DNA from: Bacteroidales bacterium
Lineage (GTDB): Bacteria > Bacteroidota > Bacteroidia > Bacteroidales > UBA10428
Direction of reading: 5' to 3'
DNA: 11,088 bases
Assembly (NCBI GenBank): GCA_016935595.1
Contig: JAFGQQ010000366.1
Location: 1-11,088, forward strand
This document shows, one piece after another, positions 6,394 through 11,088 of the stretch (its first letter is position 1; each line of letters begins with the position of its first letter). The notes below the pieces were generated by a model. It made no database searches. It was not told where the DNA came from and worked only from the letters and a program-made list of their open reading frames with translations. A program made the translations under genes and the position numbers.

Positions 6394-9300
6394 TTATCTA
6401 ATGTCATAATAATATTTTTCATTATTATTTCATAATTGCCTAAAGTATTAAAGTCATTTTTATGTAAAAAATAATCTTGTGCAAATCTTGATAGAATAAA
6501 AAATAATGGACTATAAGCATTATGAATATAGATTCTTTGACTCAAAAACATATTATTTATAGTAGAAATAATTGAAGCGATATTGTCTCCTATAAAAAAT
6601 TGTATATTTCTATAACCGCCTATATTAGTTGCCGTCTGATTATCAAAATTAATATAAACAGGCGTGGTATATTTTGAATAATCTAAAGTGTTACCAGAAG
6701 AATTTCCACCATCAATAATTCCATCTACTCCTTGACCATCGTATAGTATAAATAGATCATTATATATTCCACCTGTTAAATTCTGAACATTGTAAAAATT
6801 AATACCGCCTGTTAAATACCCTCTATTCCTACCTATAATATTCCATGAATTATTTATATCATACGCTTCAATAGTATTGCTTGTATATGTTGTACCATAA
6901 ACATTTATACTAGAAGCAGTTATTGTCGAATTTAATGTCAAAGTACCATTATTTACTTGTCCTATAAACATGTTTATAGTTAATCCGGTTGCGATAAGCG
7001 GTTCCGTCAATATTATATTATCCCCTCTAAATGATGCATTATTACCAACAGTTAAAGAACCTGAACCATCTCCTAATGTTACTGCATGAGAACCGTTACT
7101 CCTTCCGAAAATAGTCATTGCATAACCAGTAGTATAAGTAAGTAACTCTGCTGTTGATATATAATCATTCGTTCCAGTTCCAATATTCAATGGGTAACTT
7201 GTTGTATAAGGTTGCAAAGTTAATATACCAGTAGTTTGAATGGTTCCTGAATAAAGTTTCGTGTCAGCCCCTAATTTAATATTTCCTGTTGTCGTTCCGT
7301 CTCCCAATGTTCCTTCATGTACTATTCCATAATTTCCAGTTCCAGTACCATTGCTATAACCTTCGATTGTTATATTTCCATCCACTGATGTAATATCTGA
7401 TACTCCTTCATTATAAACTCCATAGTTATTATTTGTTCCACCCCCTCCTACACCAAGTATAGTTATATCAGCTGCATAAGTTCCAGTTCCTGATGAAGAT
7501 ATCGTTCCACTATTAAAATTATAAACACCATAATTCTCAATGGTTGAACCATTACCTGTTCCAGTTATTGAAATATCTCCATCTGAAGATGTAATTGTTG
7601 AGCCATTATTATAAACACCCCTATTATCTGAAGTGCCGCTTCCTCCTGTTCCTGTAATGGTAATTGTTCCGGCATTTGTCCCAGTTCCTGTTGAGGAAAT
7701 TACTCCGCTATCAAAATTATATAATCCATAATTACTTACCCCTGTTCCATTACCCCCTCCCGTTGCTGTTATATTAATATTTCCTATAACAGAAGTAATA
7801 GTACTTGTATTATTGTAGACACCTCTATTTGCATTAGTTCCATTTCCTCCTGTCCCTGTTAATGTAATGGTTGCAGCAGATGTTGTAGTTCCTGTTGAAG
7901 ATATTGTGCCTCCATTATAATTATATAATCCGTAATTATCTGTTGTTGTTCCTTGTCCTGTTCCTGTAAGTGTAATATCTCCATCTACTGATGTAACCGT
8001 AGAACCTGCCAATGTAATAGCAAGCCCATAATTACGTTCTGTTCCATTCGATCCTGTTCCTGTCATATTTATAGATGCAGCATATGCTCCTGTACCCGTA
8101 GATTGAACTATTGCTCCGTCATCAATAGAAATACCATAATTATTATCTCCGGAGCCTCTTCCTGTTCCAGTAATTGATATATCTCCATCTACTGATCGAA
8201 TGATTGCAGTACTATTATTATTATAAACTCCTATATTATCATCTGTCCCGTTTCCACCAGTCCCTATAAGAGTAATTTTTGCAGCAGAGGATCCTGACCC
8301 CGTTGATTCTATGGTTGAATTATCATTAAATATTCCAATACAATCAGTAGTAGATCCATTCCCTACACCAGTTATTGAAATATCCCCATCTACAGATGAA
8401 ATGACAGACGAAGTTAAATTATAAACACCGTTATTATCCGAAGTACCGTTACTAGAGCCTGTCCCATTCAACGTAATAGAAGCGGCATATGTTCCGGTTC
8501 CGGTTGATGAAATTACTGCACTATCAAAATTATAAATTCCATAATTAATTGTACCTGTTCCGTTTCCCGTTCCAGTAATTGATATAGCGCCATCTTTTGA
8601 TGTGATAGTTGAATTATTATTATATAATCCACGATTGGAAGATACTCCAGAGCCACCAGTTGCAGTTATAGTTATAGTAGCAGCTGAAGCTCCTGTCCCT
8701 GTAGAAGAAATAGTAGAAGCACCAGAATGATAAATTCCTCTATTAGAATCTCCACTTCCTTGGCCACCTGTTCCTGTAAGAGTTATGGAACCTAAAACTG
8801 CTGTAATTGTCGCTCCAGATGCAGTGTATATGCCATAATTTGAAGATGTTCCATCTCCTCCTGTTCCTGTAATTGACAAAGCCCCTAAAGCGGAAGAAGT
8901 GATAGAGGAGGAAGAGCAATAAACACCAGAATTCCCGGAAGTTCCATCGCTTCCTGTTCCTGTAATAGCTAGACTTGCAGCTGTTGCACTAGTTCCTGTA
9001 GAAGATATAGTTCCCCCTGAATTATATATTCCACGATTATCAGTCCCGGAACCTCTTCCAGTTCCAGTAATTGATATAGCGCCATCTTTTGAAGTTATTG
9101 TAGATAAAGAAACATATACTCCACGATTTGTATTTGTTCCATTTCCTCCGGTACCTTGAATAGTAATTGTTGCTGCTGAAGCTCCATCACCAGTAGATGA
9201 AATTTCTGAACTATCATAATGATATACACCATAATTACTGATTCCGCTTCCATTACCAGTTCCTGTAATTGATATAGCACCATACGCTGATGTTATAGTT

Positions 9301-10997
9301 GATGTATTTAAGTATACTCCCCTGTTATTATCAGTTCCTGCTCCTCCGATACCTATTATCGTAATTGTTGCGGCTTCAGATCCTGTTCCTGTAGATGAAA
9401 TTTCTGAATTATTATCTCCAAATATGCCATAATTATCTGATCCAGTATCTCCTCCCTGTCCTCTAATATAAATATTTCCATATATTGAAGTGATTATCCC
9501 TTCATTTTCCACGCCTATGTATGTAGCTCCGGCTACTGACCCAGATCCAATTATTTCTATTGCATCAAAATTTTCTTGAACATTTCTTGTATTGCTTATA
9601 GTAACAGGATCATTAATAAAAACCTTATTTTCAGCGAGCAAGGATAATTTTGTTTTTGCTCCCCAAGTAATATCATTCGATACTGTAATATTTCCCTGCT
9701 CTGCGCCCCCGCCATTAACTGTACTAACAATAACATCTGTTGATGCCAGATTAGAAACTAGATCAGAATTATTTAAAACACTGGGAGTATTACTAGGAGT
9801 AAAAGTATTAGGATCTCCACCATCAAAGGATCCATTTGCTGTTGCGGCAGTTGAGATAGTAATGTTATATGGGTCTAACAAAAGCTTTCCATTTTGACCA
9901 TTTTCAGATAATGTGAAGACTCTTCCTTTATAATTTAAAACTTCTTTTCCAGATATTTCTACAAGACCTCCATCTCCTGATGCCGAGCCTCCTTGTGCAA
10001 ATGTATTTCCATAATAATCAGTTTTTTTATCTGACCAAACAATTACTTTTCCCCCATCTCCTGAATCTTTAGCAGATGCCTGTATAATTGAGCCTTCAGT
10101 TATAAAAACATTCTTAGCATTTTTATAACTTGAATTATTGCCTTGAAAATCGCCTCCTATTAACACTTCTTTTTCATTTGAACCCGACACATCTATTAAA
10201 GCATTATCTATTGTAATATCTTCAGCAAAAATATGAACTTTTGAATCTTTCGCATTTATTGTACCCTTTACAATTACATTAGTATTTTCATTGGATATAA
10301 TTTTGTCATCATCTTCTTGTAAATTAATAGCATATGAATATGGATTTGAATTATTAAGATCATCTTTTAATTTTTTCAAGCATTCTTTCTTAGTCTTAAT
10401 AGATATTGCATTATTTTCCTTTTTAACTAATAAAACCTCACTTGCCCCAATTATATTTACTGGATTTCCATTAGTATCAATATTTCCATAGTTTTCCACT
10501 TCTTTAGCAATTAAATAAACTTCTCCATCAGAAGTATTTATTGTTCCATGATTAATAATCTTACATGAAGAAGAGCCTCTTAGAGTAATATCTTTTGATG
10601 ATAAAAACTCATCATCCATCATCTCAAGAGTACTTGCATAAAAGCAATTTGCATTAACAACACCATTTGGCCCTATTACTACTCCATTTTTGTTGATAAG
10701 ATAAACACAACCATTGGCAGATAATTTTCCATTAATCAAAGAGATATTATTTCCGGTAACTCTATTCAAGATTGAAGATTTTGAAGAAGGTTGTATAATT
10801 TTCGTTATCTCATTTTCTTTTATTGAGAAATCATTCCAATTAACAATAGCTGCATCAGATTTTTGAATAATAGACAGTGTATTTCCACTAGCATGCAAAG
10901 TTACATCGCCTGATTTTACATCTGAAGACGATGGATTTGAAAATGCTAGAGAATAGACAAAAAAAATAATGCAATATTTTATTATTGCATTAGGCAT
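6390..10997 (-). CDS. TpsA-type exoprotein, large paralogue (1535 residues)
   Basis: A large exoprotein secreted by two-partner secretion. Signal peptide 1-20 (cleavage likely after AFS) leads into NPSSSD and the TPS domain, with VNWNDFSI (52-59), LNRVTG (77-82), INKNG (101-105), ANCFYASTLEM and MMDDEF. The conserved GGKVIVWSD...GGLVEISGK...LLLDPYNITIS block spans about 315-382. Residues 499-1227 are 22 repeats of two alternating types that predict a long beta-helix. The C-terminal part (1228-1535) begins with ILTLQPYTT, then has a second beta-rich segment with NLTGGIYND (1406-1414) and IDGGNSSGNTLDYS (1427-1440), a signature seen in other large adhesins. It finishes with about 55 less repetitive, partly hydrophobic residues. 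The ATG at 10997 has a strong purine-rich ribosome site. This is the promoter-proximal gene of a tpsA-tpsB-tpsA operon. An adhesin or surface-filament role is likely by family; no enzymatic domain is visible. Confidence 0.92.
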   Translation of the reverse strand: MPNAIIKYCIIFFVYSLAFSNPSSSDVKSGDVTLHASGNTLSIIQKSDAAIVNWNDFSIKENEITKIIQPSSKSSILNRVTGNNISLINGKLSANGCVYLINKNGVVIGPNGVVNANCFYASTLEMMDDEFLSSKDITLRGSSSCKIINHGTINTSDGEVYLIAKEVENYGNIDTNGNPVNIIGASEVLLVKKENNAISIKTKKECLKKLKDDLNNSNPYSYAINLQEDDDKIISNENTNVIVKGTINAKDSKVHIFAEDITIDNALIDVSGSNEKEVLIGGDFQGNNSSYKNAKNVFITEGSIIQASAKDSGDGGKVIVWSDKKTDYYGNTFAQGGSASGDGGLVEISGKEVLNYKGRVFTLSENGQNGKLLLDPYNITISTAATANGSFDGGDPNTFTPSNTPSVLNNSDLVSNLASTDVIVSTVNGGGAEQGNITVSNDITWGAKTKLSLLAENKVFINDPVTISNTRNVQENFDAIEIIGSGSVAGATYIGVENEGIITSIYGNIYIRGQGGDTGSDNYGIFGDNNSEISSTGTGSEAATITIIGIGGAGTDNNRGVYLNTSTITSAYGAISITGTGNGSGISNYGVYHYDSSEISSTGDGASAATITIQGTGGNGTNTNRGVYVSLSTITSKDGAISITGTGRGSGTDNRGIYNSGGTISSTGTSATAASLAITGTGSDGTSGNSGVYCSSSSITSSALGALSITGTGGDGTSSNYGIYTASGATITAVLGSITLTGTGGQGSGDSNRGIYHSGASTISSTGTGASAATITITATGGSGVSSNRGLYNNNSTITSKDGAISITGTGNGTGTINYGIYNFDSAVISSTGTGTYAASITLNGTGSSNGTSDNNGVYNLTSSVISSVDGDISITGVGNGSTTDCIGIFNDNSTIESTGSGSSAAKITLIGTGGNGTDDNIGVYNNNSTAIIRSVDGDISITGTGRGSGDNNYGISIDDGAIVQSTGTGAYAASINMTGTGSNGTERNYGLAITLAGSTVTSVDGDITLTGTGQGTTTDNYGLYNYNGGTISSTGTTTSAATITLTGTGGNGTNANRGVYNNTSTITSVIGNINITATGGGNGTGVSNYGLYNFDSGVISSTGTGTNAGTITITGTGGSGTSDNRGVYNNGSTITSSDGDISITGTGNGSTIENYGVYNFNSGTISSSGTGTYAADITILGVGGGGTNNNYGVYNEGVSDITSVDGNITIEGYSNGTGTGNYGIVHEGTLGDGTTTGNIKLGADTKLYSGTIQTTGILTLQPYTTSYPLNIGTGTNDYISTAELLTYTTGYAMTIFGRSNGSHAVTLGDGSGSLTVGNNASFRGDNIILTEPLIATGLTINMFIGQVNNGTLTLNSTITASSINVYGTTYTSNTIEAYDINNSWNIIGRNRGYLTGGINFYNVQNLTGGIYNDLFILYDGQGVDGIIDGGNSSGNTLDYSKYTTPVYINFDNQTATNIGGYRNIQFFIGDNIASIISTINNMFLSQRIYIHNAYSPLFFILSRFAQDYFLHKNDFNTLGNYEIIMKNIIMTLDK
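7317..9503 (-). repeat. 22-unit alternating repeat array in the large TpsA
   Basis: Residues 499-1227 divide into 22 units. The short type (29-32 residues) reads roughly STITSxDGxISITGTGxGSG and closes NYGIYN. The long type (35-37) reads roughly ISSTGTGxxAATITI, then TGTGGxGT, closing NRGVYN. A short/long pair is about 66 residues (198 bp). Alternation is regular except at units 7 and 8, both of the short type. The AT-rich third positions and repeated DNA words, such as a 32-base exact match between units 5 and 10, indicate growth by internal duplication. Confidence 0.9.
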
Positions 10998-11004
10998 TGT
11001 TTTT

Positions 11005-11014
11005 CCTTCCTTCC
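11005..11014 (-). promoter_or_regulatory. Ribosome binding site of the large tpsA
   Basis: The minus-strand purine run GGAAGGAAGG ends seven bases before the ATG at 10997. Its period-4 repetition offers more than one Shine-Dalgarno register. It is the strongest ribosome site in the window and supports the chosen start, which is also the start that gives a good signal peptide. Confidence 0.7.
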
Positions 11015-11026
11015 TTTTATTCTATA

Positions 11027-11053
11027 AGTATAGTAATTATATTTTTTTTACAA
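11027..11053 (-). promoter_or_regulatory. Possible promoter of the TPS operon
   Basis: Minus-strand TTGTAA (11053-11048) and TATACT (11032-11027) are spaced 15 bp, shorter than the ideal 17. The resulting leader would be about 20 nt and would include the ribosome site. A separate TATAAT lies slightly upstream but has no good -35 partner. The sequence is so AT-rich that the assignment is weak, and the true promoter could lie beyond the window end. Confidence 0.3.
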
Positions 11054-11088
11054 TAAAAAGATCTAATTTTGGAATAAAAATAAATTAA

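Noticed and set aside
9095..9283. Minus-strand open frame in another register of the large tpsA
   Set aside because: This is a frame shadow of the repetitive DNA (low-complexity Gln/Leu/Val translation) inside the repeat array.
7317..9503. CRISPR-like or satellite array
   Set aside because: The periodicity is about 198 bp, in frame, with conserved protein and variable DNA. It is a coding repeat, not spaced direct repeats.
9592..9897. Plus-strand open frame opposite the large tpsA
   Set aside because: It is antisense to the conserved LLLDPYNITIS region, with no family signature or initiation signal.
10291..10491. Plus-strand open frame opposite the N-terminal part of the large tpsA
   Set aside because: It is short, antisense to a region conserved between the two paralogues, and has no independent evidence.
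1970..10997. Chlamydial polymorphic membrane proteins (Pmp)
   Set aside because: There are no GGA[ILV] or FxxN repeats of the Pmp type and no C-terminal autotransporter barrel. The N-terminal TPS domain and separate TpsB show type Vb secretion.

Overview
The window is AT-rich bacterial DNA. Coding is dominated by a two-partner secretion (TPS, type Vb) locus, so the source is a diderm (Gram-negative) bacterium. Low GC, a secreted sphingomyelinase-like enzyme, and a small protein with a bilobed hydrophobic segment resembling chlamydial Inc proteins suggest a host-associated organism. An environmental chlamydia is one reasonable guess, but it is an inference from style and no marker gene here proves it. 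All genes except one small gene lie on the minus strand.

Layout from left to right. Bases 1-190 hold the wreck of an IS200/IS605-type element: only the C-terminal zinc ribbon and last RuvC motif of TnpB, without a start codon, next to a GC-rich hairpin end. Three bases beyond it lies the stop codon of a 358-residue exported endonuclease/exonuclease/phosphatase-fold protein that looks like a neutral sphingomyelinase (194-1270, minus). A 160-bp AT-rich divergent intergenic region follows, with a candidate promoter on each strand. Next is a 175-residue plus-strand protein (1431-1958) with a duplicated NPxY-containing segment and two adjacent hydrophobic stretches. It converges, with an 11-bp gap, on the TPS locus.

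The TPS locus (1970-10997, minus) reads, in transcription order, tpsA (1535 residues), tpsB (540 residues), tpsA (910 residues). The first tpsA and tpsB overlap by ATGA, and the second tpsA starts 68 bp after tpsB with its own ribosome binding site. The two TpsA proteins are paralogues with closely similar TPS domains. Each carries a long array of two alternating repeat types of about 30 and 36 residues, both ending in an N-x-G-[IV]-[YF]-N-like motif: 22 units in the large protein and 12 plus a partial in the small one. Only the large one has a C-terminal domain after the array. TpsB has POTRA-like segments and an Omp85-type barrel with the IRGY motif. The likely working model is that one outer-membrane TpsB exports both beta-helical exoproteins to the cell surface or into the host environment.

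No tRNA, rRNA, CRISPR array or riboswitch was recognised. There is no gene-free stretch longer than about 200 bases.
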